Assembly (NCBI GenBank): GCA_017467105.1
Contig: JAFTSU010000010.1
Coordinates: 19,834 to 83,833 of the forward strand
Source of the DNA: Clostridia bacterium
Lineage (GTDB): Bacteria; Bacillota; Clostridia; Oscillospirales; CAG-272
Reading direction: 5' to 3'
DNA: 64,000 bases
Positions 1 through 8,569 of the stretch are shown here, piece after piece (the first letter of the stretch is position 1; each line of letters starts with the position of its first letter). Position numbers and translations under genes: made by a program. The notes below the pieces were generated by a model. The model saw only the letters and a program-made list of their open reading frames with translations. It did no database searches and was not told the origin of the DNA.

Positions 1-1231
1 TGTCCTCGACTATCTCATCAGCCTCGGTCTCACCGTTCATAAGGGACTGAGCAGCCTTGAGCGCCTCCAGAGCCTCTCTGGTGATCCTTTCAAGGTCTTC
101 CGCCTCTTCGGCGCTGACTGTATTTCTGCCTATTCTGACGGGCTCATCGACCTCCTTATAGAACGCCTCAAGCTCGTCCTCCTCTTCCTCTTCCTCGTCG
201 GAATCGTCTCCATCGCCATCAAGCATAGCGCTATCGATAGCCTTCTGAGCCATCTCCATAGCCAGACGAAGCTCCTCGTCCTCGCTAAGCTCAACGGCAG
301 CAGCCTCCACTTGAGGCTCCTCGATGATCGGCTCCTCGATAGGCACCTCTTTTTCAACGTCCTTCTTCTGTATATCTCCGCGGCGGATCGAGCGCTTTAT
401 CACGTCGCGCCAGGAGGTAGCATTCTTGCGACCCATAGCGTTGTGATACTTGTCCTTACCGGCTCTGGTCAGGAATCTGTATTCCTTCTCCTTGATCTTC
501 TGGGGCACGTTCTCTCCGATCTCGAACACTATATCCTCTGCCGTTACGTCGTCCGACACGGTGTACGCGCCGTTTCCGTCAATCCTCGTCCACTTGATCC
601 AGAAATCTCTGGGTGCGGAGGACTTGTCCACGAGAAGAAGGCGGCGGTACGTAACGTTCTCCGATGTATGCTCCATATACGATTCGGGAGCGAAGACCAG
701 GGCCAATTCTATGCTGCTGTCCTCAATACCCTCAACCTCCATCTCCTCAGAGATGATGCCTGTAAGCTGTCTTGTCATCTCGTCAACGAACACCTGGGAA
801 TACTTGCCGGAAAGCACGGATATATCGCTGGCGGTGGTCTCTACGCGAAGCTTGACCGCAGGCTCGTCGAAATAGTGACAGACGGGCACCTTTTCCGCGA
901 TCTCCGCGGGGGCGTCCGTAAGACACATATCCAAAAGCCCGTCGCCCACGTATGCGAAGGGAACGTCATTTTCAAAGGCGCCCTTTTTCATATTCCAGCT
1001 GATCCACTCGGTGACAGCGCCGCGGCTGTAGGTGGATACCGAAAGAGGATAATAGCGTGTTTTGCCAACAGCGAGACCGTCCGCCAAGTGATCCTCATAA
1101 AACTGTACGCCCGCAACGTCTGCGCCGTACTTCTTATCGATCGCGGGAAGAATAATCTCCTTAAAGCTCTCCTTGAACCCGTCCGACATAAGCGACGCGA
1201 CTATTTTATTGTGAAGAAAATCAACCTTCAT
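1..1231 (-). CDS. Hypothetical acidic-tailed protein, C-terminus beyond window
   Basis: An open reading frame of 410 codons runs leftward from ATG at 1231 off the window edge without a stop. GGAGG lies 9 nt upstream of the start, and a TTGATT-17-TAAAAT promoter sits at 1272-1300. The N-terminal two thirds (MKVDFLHNKIVASLMSDGFK onward) look like a soluble globular domain with an aromatic and acidic composition. After about residue 290 the chain becomes a low-complexity acidic region rich in Glu, Asp and Val, including a run of about ten acidic residues. I do not recognise a family. No signal peptide or membrane segment is seen. The plus-strand frames over this stretch are leucine-rich shadows. 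The call as a real gene rests on reading-frame length, ribosome binding site and promoter. Confidence 0.8.
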   Translation of the reverse strand, partial: MKVDFLHNKIVASLMSDGFKESFKEIILPAIDKKYGADVAGVQFYEDHLADGLAVGKTRYYPLSVSTYSRGAVTEWISWNMKKGAFENDVPFAYVGDGLLDMCLTDAPAEIAEKVPVCHYFDEPAVKLRVETTASDISVLSGKYSQVFVDEMTRQLTGIISEEMEVEGIEDSSIELALVFAPESYMEHTSENVTYRRLLLVDKSSAPRDFWIKWTRIDGNGAYTVSDDVTAEDIVFEIGENVPQKIKEKEYRFLTRAGKDKYHNAMGRKNATSWRDVIKRSIRRGDIQKKDVEKEVPIEEPIIEEPQVEAAAVELSEDEELRLAMEMAQKAIDSAMLDGDGDDSDEEEEEEDELEAFYKEVDEPVRIGRNTVSAEEAEDLERITREALEALKAAQSLMNGETEADEIVED

Positions 1232-1271
1232 CTGACCATGCCTCCGTAATGCACATATTCTTACAAGTTAT

Positions 1272-1300
1272 ATTTTATCATAAAGTATTTAAAAAATCAA
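1272..1300 (-). promoter_or_regulatory. Sigma-A promoter for the 1-1231 gene
   Basis: On the minus strand TTGATT is followed by 17 bp and TAAAAT. It lies 41 bp upstream of the start codon. Confidence 0.6.
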
Positions 1301-1372
1301 TGATTTTTCGCCTATAAATCAAAATATTTTTGTGCTTTTTTCCCCGTTCTGCCCTAAATCTCGTCAAGATAC

Positions 1373-1401
1373 TTGATTTAATCACGTTTTTATGATAGAA
1401 T
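1373..1401 (+). promoter_or_regulatory. Sigma-A promoter for the HAD gene
   Basis: TTGATT-17-TAGAAT. The -10 box covers an upstream in-frame ATG at 1392, so transcription starts after that codon and the downstream ATG at 1434 must be the start. Confidence 0.6.
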
Positions 1402-1433
1402 ATCACAGTAAAACGACAAACGTGCGAGGTTTT

Positions 1434-2120
1434 ATGATAAAAAACGTTTTTTTGGATCTTGACGACACGATACTTGATTTTCACGCGGCAGAGAAGGTCG
1501 CGCTGTCCGATACCTTCAGGGAGATGGGCATCGAGCCTACGGAGAAGCTGCTCGGACGTTACGGAGAGATCAACCGCTCCTGCTGGCAGAAGCTGGAGAG
1601 ACGGGAGCTTACGCGCAGCGAGGTGCTTCACGAGAGATTCAGAATACTCTACGGAGAGATAGGCTCCCCGGCAGACGCGGAGCGCACGCAGGCGATATAT
1701 GAATACAGACTGAGTCTTGAGCATCCGTTTATGGAGGGCGGCAGAGAGCTGCTTGACGCTCTTTACGGAAAATATAGACTGTACCTCGCTTCCAACGGCA
1801 CGGCGTCGGTGCAGGACAGACGGATCAGGGATACGGGTATAGGTCCCTACTTCGACGGTATTTTCATATCTCAGAGAGTGGGATACGACAAGCCGTCGAG
1901 GGAGTTCTTCGACGCATGCTTCAGCTCCGAGCCGAATATTTTGCCGGAGGAATCCATCATAGTGGGTGACAGTCTGACCTCCGACGTCAAGGGTGGCAGA
2001 GACTACGGAATGATTACCTGCTACTTCAACCCGCGCGGCAAGGAGAACTGCACGGATATAGTGCCGGACTACGAGATACGCGCCCTCAGCGAGCTGCCTG
2101 AGCTTCTTCGGCACATATAG
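1434..2120 (+). CDS. yjjG: HAD family hydrolase, YjjG-type nucleotidase
   Basis: This 228-residue soluble enzyme of HAD subfamily IA resembles YjjG, which dephosphorylates pyrimidine nucleoside monophosphates including non-canonical ones. Motif I is FLDLDDTILDF, with nucleophile Asp8 and acid/base Asp10. Motif II is the ASNGT region, motif III the Lys of GYDKPS, and motif IV IIVGDSLTSDVKGG. The cap sequence between motifs I and II has the length usual for C1 caps. Start 1434 is chosen over ATG 1392 because the -10 box overlaps the latter. A purine-rich GCGAGG precedes the chosen start. The following PLP lyase gene begins 53 bp downstream and may be co-transcribed. Exact substrate is inference; the HAD assignment is secure. 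Confidence 0.85.
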   Translation: MIKNVFLDLDDTILDFHAAEKVALSDTFREMGIEPTEKLLGRYGEINRSCWQKLERRELTRSEVLHERFRILYGEIGSPADAERTQAIYEYRLSLEHPFMEGGRELLDALYGKYRLYLASNGTASVQDRRIRDTGIGPYFDGIFISQRVGYDKPSREFFDACFSSEPNILPEESIIVGDSLTSDVKGGRDYGMITCYFNPRGKENCTDIVPDYEIRALSELPELLRHI

Positions 2121-2173
2121 GCAATTAAAACAGAACTTGATATGTCGCGTGTCTGCGACGGAATGGAGAACTT

Positions 2174-3439
2174 ATGTATTACGGCTACAATATCAGCGAT
2201 TTCACCTCGGACTTAGCAAGAAGAGCCGAGGCTGACTGCCAACCCGTGTTCAAAAAAATCGAGGAAAACGCTCTTCTCTGCTCTGCCAAGATACTGTCCG
2301 CATTCCAGGAATGCAGAGTGTCTACGGCAGACTTTATAGAGATAACCGGCTATGGCTATACCGACTCGGGCAGAGATAAGCTTGAGGAGATATACGCCAA
2401 GGTCTTCGGCGCAGAGGATGCGCTTGTAAGACCCCAGCTGATGTCCGGAACGCACGCCCTTGCCGTTACACTTGGGGGACTTCTGAAGCACGGTGAAACG
2501 CTGGTTTATATCTCAGGCGAGCCCTACGATACGCTGAAAAGCGTTATCGGCACTGCGGGAGAGAGCAGAAACTCGCTCATAAAATGTGGAGTAAAATACG
2601 AGGAGATCGACCTTGTGGGCGACGACTTCGACCTTGAGGCGATAAGAAAGCGGCTTTCTCAGGGTGACGTAAAGGTTGCTGCTATACAGCGAAGCCGAGG
2701 CTATTCCCAGCGTAAGAGCCTGACGATAGACAAGATCGCAGAGGCTATCCGCGTGTGCAAGGAGGCGTGTCCCGACACAGTTATTATGGTTGACAACTGC
2801 TACGGCGAATTTACGGAGGACAGAGAGCCGACGGACGTTGGCGCTGACGTTTTCGTAGGATCGATGATGAAAAATCTCGGATCGGGCTTTGCGGTAAGCG
2901 GCGCGTATTGCGTGGGACGTAAGGACGTTATCGAGGATATAGCGGAGAGATTTACCGCTCCCTGCATAGGCAAGGAGCTTGGCGCCAATTTCAATCAGCT
3001 CGCCTCTCTCTATAAGGGCTTCTTTATGGCGCCGCAGTGCGTTGCATCCACACTCAAGTCTATGGTATTTGCTTCAAGGCTTCTGGAGCTGGCAGGCTAC
3101 AGCGAGGTATCTCCCCGATATGACGAAAAGCGCACCGACATCGTACAGACAGTTAATATGCACTCTGCCGATAAGCTGATAAGATTCTGCAAGGGAATAC
3201 AAATGGGCTCACCCGTGGAGGCGTATTGCATTCCCGAGCCCGGAGATATGCCCGGATACTCTCACCCCGAGATCATGGCGGCAGGCACCTTCATCACCGG
3301 CGCCACCAACGAGCTAAGCTGTGACGGTCCCGTGGTAGAGCCTTACACCGCGTATATGCAGGGCGGCCTTACCTACGAATACGGAAAGCTTGGCGTTATG
3401 CGAGCCGTAGACGAGATGCTGGGGTTATCACCGATATGA
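2174..3439 (+). CDS. Methionine gamma-lyase family (aluminum resistance) PLP protein
   Basis: A 421-residue fold-type I PLP enzyme matching the 'aluminum resistance protein / methionine gamma-lyase family' of Firmicutes, which has that family's usual length. Visible features are the cofactor-binding MSGTHA segment near residue 90, the aspartate region MVDNCYGEF and the probable Schiff-base Lys233 in GSMMKNLGSG. A long C-terminal half carries the conserved GATNELS and AYMQGGLTYE stretches. Members are annotated for sulfur amino acid cleavage, but the physiological reaction of this subfamily is not well fixed. The stop overlaps the start of the next gene by 4 nt (ATGA), so it is translationally coupled to thiamine pyrophosphokinase, itself close to thiT. 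A link to cofactor or sulfur metabolism is only inferred. Confidence 0.85.
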   Translation: MYYGYNISDFTSDLARRAEADCQPVFKKIEENALLCSAKILSAFQECRVSTADFIEITGYGYTDSGRDKLEEIYAKVFGAEDALVRPQLMSGTHALAVTLGGLLKHGETLVYISGEPYDTLKSVIGTAGESRNSLIKCGVKYEEIDLVGDDFDLEAIRKRLSQGDVKVAAIQRSRGYSQRKSLTIDKIAEAIRVCKEACPDTVIMVDNCYGEFTEDREPTDVGADVFVGSMMKNLGSGFAVSGAYCVGRKDVIEDIAERFTAPCIGKELGANFNQLASLYKGFFMAPQCVASTLKSMVFASRLLELAGYSEVSPRYDEKRTDIVQTVNMHSADKLIRFCKGIQMGSPVEAYCIPEPGDMPGYSHPEIMAAGTFITGATNELSCDGPVVEPYTAYMQGGLTYEYGKLGVMRAVDEMLGLSPI

Positions 3440-4044
3440 GTATTTGCTATATTGTTGGCGCGGGCGAGTTTTACGGAGACCTTGAGCCCAAAGAAAACGA
3501 TCTCGTAATCGCGGCTGACGGCGGATACGATACGCTGATGAGGCTGAACGTAAGGTGCGACGCGGTGATCGGAGATATGGACTCCGTTAGGAGAATTCCA
3601 AGCGGTGTGGAAAAGGTCCTCTTTCCCGTGGAAAAGGATGAGACCGATAGCTATCTTGCCTATCTTGAGGGTGTGAAAAGAGGCTACAGCTCCTTTTGCC
3701 TGTACGGCGGTGTAGGTGGGCGTGAGGACCACACGTTTGCAAACTATTCTTTGCTTTTGTACGGTATTAGACGAGGGCATCGTATCAGACTCATCGGTAA
3801 GAGTCACGATGTTTTCGCTATAAAAAACGAGACGGCTTCCATCAGGGGAAGAAAGGGGCTCGGCCTGTCGGTGTTCGCGATCGGCGGTGTAGCTCGGGGT
3901 GTGTCCGTCGAGGGCGCAAAATACACCGCACGGGATATTGATATTTCACCTGAGTTCCCTATCGGTGTGTCCAACGAATTCTCGTCGGACAGCGTTAGAG
4001 TCTCCGTAAGTGACGGAGAGCTTTTGATTATGATGGAGAGATGA
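3436..4044 (+). CDS. thiN: Thiamine pyrophosphokinase
   Basis: A 202-residue cytoplasmic enzyme that transfers pyrophosphate from ATP to thiamine, giving TPP. Family landmarks are all present: AADGGYDTL (residues about 27-35), IGDMDSV (about 45-51), the acidic EKDETDS stretch and GGREDHT. The C-terminal beta-rich thiamine-binding half ends in a short SDGELL region. It overlaps the preceding PLP-lyase gene by 4 nt and ends within the left arm of its own terminator. The riboswitch-controlled thiT gene lies just downstream, so uptake and phosphorylation of thiamine are physically clustered. Because this gene lies upstream of the TPP riboswitch, it is probably not itself controlled by it. Confidence 0.93.
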   Translation: MSICYIVGAGEFYGDLEPKENDLVIAADGGYDTLMRLNVRCDAVIGDMDSVRRIPSGVEKVLFPVEKDETDSYLAYLEGVKRGYSSFCLYGGVGGREDHTFANYSLLLYGIRRGHRIRLIGKSHDVFAIKNETASIRGRKGLGLSVFAIGGVARGVSVEGAKYTARDIDISPEFPIGVSNEFSSDSVRVSVSDGELLIMMER

Positions 4045-4070
4045 TCCGCAAGGCATCTCTCCTTTTTATT
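4034..4070 (+). terminator. Rho-independent terminator after thiN
   Basis: GGAGAGATG pairs with CATCTCTCC around a short loop and is followed by TTTTTATT. The left arm contains the thiN stop codon. Confidence 0.8.
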
Positions 4071-4177
4071 CGGATCGGTCAGTACCTCACACCGACGTCT
4101 ATCTCACCTTCCCCTTTCCCCGCCGCGCCACCTTGAAGTTAAGAAAAAAACAATTTTCGTATTTTTCCATTTTTCTG

Positions 4178-4206
4178 TTGACAACGTATTTTTCTTGTGC
4201 TATAAT
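4178..4206 (+). promoter_or_regulatory. Perfect consensus sigma-A promoter for riboswitch-thiT
   Basis: TTGACA-17-TATAAT, an exact match to consensus, immediately upstream of the TPP aptamer. Such a strong promoter is consistent with output being set by the riboswitch. Confidence 0.9.
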
Positions 4207-4233
4207 CAAGGACGAACCGAACAGAATATTTCA

Positions 4234-4313
4234 TCAGGGGTGCGTTACAGCTGAGACGGCGCCATGCGCCGAACCCTTTAACCTGATACGGATAATGCCG
4301 TCGTAGGAAGATT
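4234..4313 (+). promoter_or_regulatory. TPP riboswitch (THI element) aptamer
   Basis: The strand carries the invariant TPP-aptamer blocks in order: CAGGGGTGC, CAGCTGAGA, ACCCTTTAACCTGAT, GGATAATGCC and GTAGGAAG. The variable P3 helix is short (GGCGCCATGCGCC). It sits between a consensus promoter and a terminator hairpin, in front of thiT. Known members bind TPP and in Firmicutes usually switch off thiamine uptake genes by terminating transcription. Confidence 0.97.
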
Positions 4314-4337
4314 GGAAATGGTACTACTGCCTTAGTC

Positions 4338-4375
4338 TACCGCGCGGATGATATATCCTGCGCGGTATTTTTTAT
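4338..4375 (+). terminator. Riboswitch expression-platform terminator
   Basis: TACCGCGC pairs with GCGCGGTA, followed by TTTTTTATT, 25 bp after the aptamer and before the thiT start. This is the layout of a TPP-off transcriptional switch. Confidence 0.85.
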
Positions 4376-4410
4376 TGCGAGCGGATACAGCTCGCGGAAA
4401 GGCGGTTCTT

Positions 4411-5238
4411 ATGAACAAAAAGGGAACGGGAAATATTCTCGTTTTGACCGAGTGCAGTATTATGATCGCACTCTCAAGCGTGCTGAGCGTGGTGAAGCTT
4501 TTCGAGATGCCATACGGCGGATCGATAACCCTTGCCGCTATGCTCCCCATAGTGATACTCAGCTACAGACACGGTATAAGGGTGGGACTTGCGGCGGCTC
4601 TGGTAGAGAGCGTTATACAGCTCTTTATGGGTCTTAGCACCTTCTCCTACTTCTCAACCTGGCAATCCCTTCTGGCACTCGCTCTGCTTGATTACCTGAT
4701 AGCGTTTCTCCTGTTCGGTCTGGCAGGCGCATTCAAGGGAAGGATCAAAAATCAGTCCACGGCTATGACCGTAGGCGCCGCTTGCGCCTCTATTGGCAGA
4801 TATCTCTGTCACGTTATATCCGGCGCTACGATATGGGCAGGTCTGTCCATTCCCACAGAGGCGGCTCTTCTCTACTCTCTCAGCTACAACGCCACATATA
4901 TGATACCGGAAAGCATAATTCTGGTGCTGTCCTGCGCGTACGTTGGCGCCTCTCTCGATTTCGGGCAGAAAATTCCCACAAGGATAAGGAGTGAGAGGAT
5001 CGACGCCCTGTCCTCCTATCTGTATATCGGAGCGGGCGGTATAGTCCTCGCCGGACTTATAATCGATACTGTTCTGGTATTCTCAAGGCTGCAGAACGCA
5101 GATGACGGCGAATTCTTCATTCAGGGTCTTGAGAGCGTAAACTGGATAGCCTTTGCCATCGTTTCCGCTATAACACTCGCGCTTTCGGCGGCGCTGGTAA
5201 TTATAGCTAAGAGGAGAGAGGCAAGGCAGTCTCTTTAA
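4411..5238 (+). CDS. thiT: ECF thiamine transporter S-component ThiT, extended
   Basis: A 275-residue membrane protein and substrate-binding subunit of an energy-coupling factor transporter for thiamine. The first ~185 residues follow ThiT: an SVVKLFEMPYGGSIT loop, SYRHGIRVGL, the ESVIQLFMG segment, then further helices to YMIPES. The start at 4411 follows AAGGCGG. The upstream in-frame ATG at 4348 lies inside the riboswitch terminator and is rejected. Typical ThiT proteins are about 180-200 residues. This one has about 85 extra residues with two more hydrophobic helices (around residues 210-230 and 245-265), ending in a basic tail. The ECF ATPases and EcfT are not in the window. Regulation by TPP is shown by the leader. 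Confidence 0.9.
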   Translation: MNKKGTGNILVLTECSIMIALSSVLSVVKLFEMPYGGSITLAAMLPIVILSYRHGIRVGLAAALVESVIQLFMGLSTFSYFSTWQSLLALALLDYLIAFLLFGLAGAFKGRIKNQSTAMTVGAACASIGRYLCHVISGATIWAGLSIPTEAALLYSLSYNATYMIPESIILVLSCAYVGASLDFGQKIPTRIRSERIDALSSYLYIGAGGIVLAGLIIDTVLVFSRLQNADDGEFFIQGLESVNWIAFAIVSAITLALSAALVIIAKRREARQSL

Positions 5239-5337
5239 AGGCGCATATTTAAAAGCTTCTGGTGGATGTCCGTTTTCTTCAAAGACGGCTGGGCTTAATA
5301 CAAGCGAGACCGCCTTGAAGCTGCCCGACGAAGCATA

Positions 5338-5381
5338 GAGGACGAAGAGCCCATAAAAGCTCTTCGCCCTCTCATTTTTTC
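5338..5381 (+). terminator. Terminator after thiT
   Basis: GAGGACGAAGAGC pairs with GCTCTTCGCCCTC (one bulge each side) around a short loop, followed by TCATTTTTTCTT. The ferritin gene converges from the right. Confidence 0.7.
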
Positions 5382-5391
5382 TTATTTATGA

Positions 5392-5904
5392 TCAAAGCAC
5401 CAGCGACGGTGCAGTATACACTCTGGCAGATAGCTCCTGATTGAGAAGATACAGTCCCCTCGGGTCAGAGCCGAAAAGCTCCATCTTGGTGATGAGGTCG
5501 TTTGCGTTGGTTTCCTCCTCGCCCTGCTCCTTCACAAACCAATCAAGGAACTGCATGGTGCGGAAGTCCTTAGCCTCGTGAGCGGCAGCGTATATATCGT
5601 TGATAAGAGAGGATACGTATATCTCATGCTCAAGTCCAGCCTTCAGCACCGACATATCCGAGTCAAGCACCTTATCAGGCTTATCTATAGCCTCAAGGGT
5701 CACGGGCATATTCTCGTTCTGAAGATATGTGTAGAAGAGCATCGCGTGATCTCTCTCCTCCTCTGCCTGAATCTTATACCAGTTGGCAAAGCCATCAAGG
5801 CCCCGTGCCTTAAAGTAGTTTGAAAAATCAAGATATAAATATGCGGAATAGAACTCCTTGTTGATCTGATTGTTGAGAAGTGCGTGCACCTTTGCGTTTA
5901 CCAT
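5392..5904 (-). CDS. Ferritin (non-haem, FtnA-like)
   Basis: A 170-residue four-helix-bundle ferritin that oxidises Fe(II) and stores ferric mineral in a 24-subunit shell. The ferroxidase ligands are visible: Glu17 in NKEFYSAYLY, the Glu/His pair in AEEERDHAM (about residues 47-55), Glu94 in GLEHE, and the Gln/Glu group in VKEQGEEE (about 124-131). No haem-ligand Met pattern typical of bacterioferritin is obvious. A GGAG ribosome site precedes the ATG. It lies 76 bp downstream of a flavin reductase-rubredoxin gene on the same strand, a pairing expected of an oxygen and iron stress response in an anaerobe. The C-terminal SARVYTAPSLVL tail is short. Confidence 0.95.
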   Translation of the reverse strand: MVNAKVHALLNNQINKEFYSAYLYLDFSNYFKARGLDGFANWYKIQAEEERDHAMLFYTYLQNENMPVTLEAIDKPDKVLDSDMSVLKAGLEHEIYVSSLINDIYAAAHEAKDFRTMQFLDWFVKEQGEEETNANDLITKMELFGSDPRGLYLLNQELSARVYTAPSLVL

Positions 5905-5980
5905 TTTAATTCTCCTTTATTTTTAATTATGTATTATTTGTCGTTGTTTGCATTATAATGTAAATAACTGTTGTCAAATA

Positions 5981-6601
5981 TCATCTTTCGAATGGCTCGA
6001 ATGCGTCTGCTCCGTGATAGCACACCGGGCAAACGTAATCATCGGGAAGCTCATCTCCCTCGTATACGTATCCGCACACGGTGCATACGTATCCACGCTT
6101 TTTATCGCTCTCGGGCTTTGGCTTTACGTTCGCGTGATAATATGCGTAGGTCATACTCTCCACGTCCGAAACCACCTGAGCCTCAGTCACCTCACAGACG
6201 AACATACCGTGGGTCTGCAGGTCCGTATAGCTCTTCACCTTGAGGGAAATAAATCCGTTTATCACCTTAGGCAGAACGACCAGACCGTTATCGCTGCGCT
6301 TTACGCTGCAGCCCTCAAACTTGTCCGTATCTCTGCCGCTCTTGAAGCCGAACGCCTCAAAAACCTTGAAGGGTGCCTCTACACTCAAGCAGTTAACGTT
6401 CATCTCTCCCGATTCAAGAATTACGTCGTGAGAATAATTCTGCTTGTTGATCACGACGCCCACCTGAAGAGGCGAGCTTGTAAGCTGAATAACAGAATTA
6501 AGAATCAATCCGTTATCCTTGATCCCATCGTGGCAGGTTACCACGTAAAGTCCGTAGCCTATTTTAAAAAGAGCTGAGGTGTCTATTTTCCCCTGTGTCA
6601 T
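5981..6601 (-). CDS. Flavin reductase-rubredoxin fusion (high-MW rubredoxin)
   Basis: A 206-residue fusion. Residues 1-150 form a flavin reductase-like FMN-binding split-barrel domain (LYVVTCHDG, SSPLQVGVVINKQNYSHD, VFEAFGFKSGRDTDKF). Residues about 165-206 form a rubredoxin with two CxxC knuckles, CTVCGYVY and CPVCYHGADAF, that bind one iron. The second knuckle has Tyr where Gly is usual. Related high-molecular-weight rubredoxins deliver electrons to oxygen- or NO-reducing flavodiiron proteins in acetogens and clostridia; no flavodiiron gene is in this window. It is transcribed with the ferritin gene just downstream. GGAG lies 6 nt before ATG. Confidence 0.92.
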   Translation of the reverse strand: MTQGKIDTSALFKIGYGLYVVTCHDGIKDNGLILNSVIQLTSSPLQVGVVINKQNYSHDVILESGEMNVNCLSVEAPFKVFEAFGFKSGRDTDKFEGCSVKRSDNGLVVLPKVINGFISLKVKSYTDLQTHGMFVCEVTEAQVVSDVESMTYAYYHANVKPKPESDKKRGYVCTVCGYVYEGDELPDDYVCPVCYHGADAFEPFER

Positions 6602-7136
6602 TTTTTCTCCTATCCGTCGCTCAGCGACTATGTTTTTAGGTTATCTTCACGCCTTATTGTTTTTTTAATATGGTTTTTATTCTTCTGAGTATATTATATC
6701 ACTGAAAATAATGTAAATATGTCTAATTTTCAACAAAAATAATATTTTTTTAAAATTATTCTGAATTTTATTATTTTTGATCTTGTACACGTCTGGCAAG
6801 CTTTCCTTATAAGCAGGATAAAGAGTGCGTATATCGGGTGATATAGACCGCGCCGTCAACAAGAAATATACACCGTGTCGTTAAGTCGATGATAGCCACA
6901 ATACCGGAAGACATAACAAATAATATGCTTTATCAGTATCGCGCACGCCGAAAAGTAAGCGCGCCTCGCCATTTTATGAGATGTAGCGGCACTGCCGACG
7001 TAGAGGACACGTCTTAAGTGGCGGTCTATCTTCACTAAATGCTATAAATAAACTGCTTATCCGCGATACCCCGGATAAGCAGTTCCCTACATTTATATTA
7101 TATATGCGCGGCGCGAGCTTTATCCCGTTGATGAGA
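6602..7136. other. Gene-free interval with hairpin and a dispersed repeat copy
   Basis: 535 bp without a credible reading frame. The part next to the flavin reductase start is AT-rich. 6964-6992 (CCTCGCCATTTTATGAGATG, then TAGCGGCAC) resembles repeats found near 12.84, 12.96 and 61.26-61.34 kb. A perfect 13-bp inverted repeat closes the interval at 7051-7084. Confidence 0.6.
7051..7084 (-). terminator. Strong hairpin after the MBOAT operon
   Basis: AACTGCTTATCCG and CGGATAAGCAGTT are perfect 13-bp arms around an 8-nt loop, about 50 bp downstream of the last operon gene. On the minus strand it is followed by TATTTATAG rather than a long T tract, so termination is probable but not canonical. 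Confidence 0.55.
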
Positions 7137-8558
7137 TCATCTGACCGCATCGTCTATGAACTCGTAACCTCTGGAGCTATCCAGCCAGTCGTAATCTCCC
7201 ATATATTCTGACTCCGGCGGAACGTGTACTATAATTCCTCCAAAGTCGGCAGTCGGAGCGAGCTTATCCTCCTGAGTAACGTATTCGTAATATATCCACA
7301 AGTCACTGACGTTGCAGTCGGCAAAGCTGTGTAAAAACATATTTCTGAGATTTGAGTCCTCAGGAACGATAACGACAGTAGCAACTCCGCCGGCAAACGC
7401 GTAAGCGCCGATCGCCGCAACCTTTACTTTGTTCGCTCCGAGCGGTATGGTAAGTTCAGTCTGAAGCTTGCCCTCTTCGGTAAGTCCAACTATTTTAAGA
7501 GTACCGTTCTCCATAGTCTCATAGATGAAGTATTTCGCGTTTTCGTCCTCCGGACCGTCGTATCTTGAGTTTATACCCGGAAGCTCAGGCGCGATGGGAC
7601 CGTCAGGCATCTTTGTAAACAACAGATCCTCTAAAAGCCGACGCGTACGGTAGGTAACGCCCGTATCGTTCAAGTGGTAATTCGTATCGTAGAAATAACC
7701 GGCTTCCATAATATAGGTAGAAACCGAGCTGATGATATCACACTCAAGCACCTCGTCAAGATACAGCTCAAACTCCTCTATCTGCTCTTCGGTGGTGTCC
7801 GTAGCTATAGCCAGCTCGTTCATAGGAGCAAAAGTGAAATACACCTCTGCGCCTCTTCTGCGGCAGTACTTGACGTACTCATTAACGTAATCGATAAAAT
7901 CGCCGTCAATGATATCGGTAGAAAACGATATTTGGGTATTCGGGTCATAGTAAAGAGGCATAACGTTATTTTCGCGAATACCCTTTTTGATATCACCGTA
8001 CTCATCAAACGATGAGCTGCTGTATATTCCCTGAGGCACAGTTAGAGGTTTTCCCGCAGCCTCCAGCTTCTCTGTGGAATGTTTAAATATTCTGCCAAGC
8101 ATAGACAGTATGCTATCCGCCGAAAATCCGGATATTAGCGAGTAATCGGAGTCGATAGCCTTCAGAGTCATATCAGAGGAGAAATACATCGAAAGGGTCT
8201 GAGCGTCAGTTTCGGGAGCGAGAATTATAATATCGCCCTCGCCCACTGACGAGCGGGAAAGCTCAAGCATCGCCCTCGTACCTATTGCCGCGTAAAGACC
8301 GAAATTGACGACCGGCATACCGATCTGCTCCTCCATAAGAGCTGAGTCAATTCCAAAGGCTACGGATGATCCGCCTATAACTACGCACTTCTCTCCCTCA
8401 ATAGAGCGAAGGCGATCCACCTTCTCGTCCAGAGCTCCCACAAAGGTTTGAGAGTACTGTGACGGTAAAGATGCGGAAACGATAAACGGAATAGCTATGG
8501 GTAATAAAATCGCAATGATTACCGCAAAAATGCAAACAATTGTTTTGATTTTCTTCAT
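7137..8558 (-). CDS. SGNH-like exported protein with BspA-type LRR tail
   Basis: 473 residues with an N-terminal signal anchor (about residues 8-28), so mostly extracytoplasmic. Residues 59-70 (VVIGGSSVAFG) resemble block I of SGNH/DHHW acyl-transfer proteins that accompany MBOAT enzymes. A later DTNYHLNDTGV stretch supplies a candidate Asp/His pair. After residue about 330 the sequence turns into a leucine-rich (LRR_5/BspA) region with AIGAYAFAGG and HSFADC. It is the last gene of a four-gene operon, 11 bp after the MBOAT gene. By analogy with AlgJ/AlgX/DltD-type partners it may pass acyl groups from the MBOAT protein onto a surface polymer. Function is inferred and the catalytic set is not proven. 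Confidence 0.7.
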   Translation of the reverse strand: MKKIKTIVCIFAVIIAILLPIAIPFIVSASLPSQYSQTFVGALDEKVDRLRSIEGEKCVVIGGSSVAFGIDSALMEEQIGMPVVNFGLYAAIGTRAMLELSRSSVGEGDIIILAPETDAQTLSMYFSSDMTLKAIDSDYSLISGFSADSILSMLGRIFKHSTEKLEAAGKPLTVPQGIYSSSSFDEYGDIKKGIRENNVMPLYYDPNTQISFSTDIIDGDFIDYVNEYVKYCRRRGAEVYFTFAPMNELAIATDTTEEQIEEFELYLDEVLECDIISSVSTYIMEAGYFYDTNYHLNDTGVTYRTRRLLEDLLFTKMPDGPIAPELPGINSRYDGPEDENAKYFIYETMENGTLKIVGLTEEGKLQTELTIPLGANKVKVAAIGAYAFAGGVATVVIVPEDSNLRNMFLHSFADCNVSDLWIYYEYVTQEDKLAPTADFGGIIVHVPPESEYMGDYDWLDSSRGYEFIDDAVR

Positions 8559-8569
8559 TTTTTACCCTC

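Noticed and set aside
311-1249. 312-residue plus-strand ORF
   Set aside because: Leucine/valine-rich shadow antisense to the minus-strand gene at 1-1231, which has a promoter and GGAGG.
1278-2114. 278-residue minus-strand ORF
   Set aside because: Antisense shadow of the HAD nucleotidase, whose catalytic motifs are intact.
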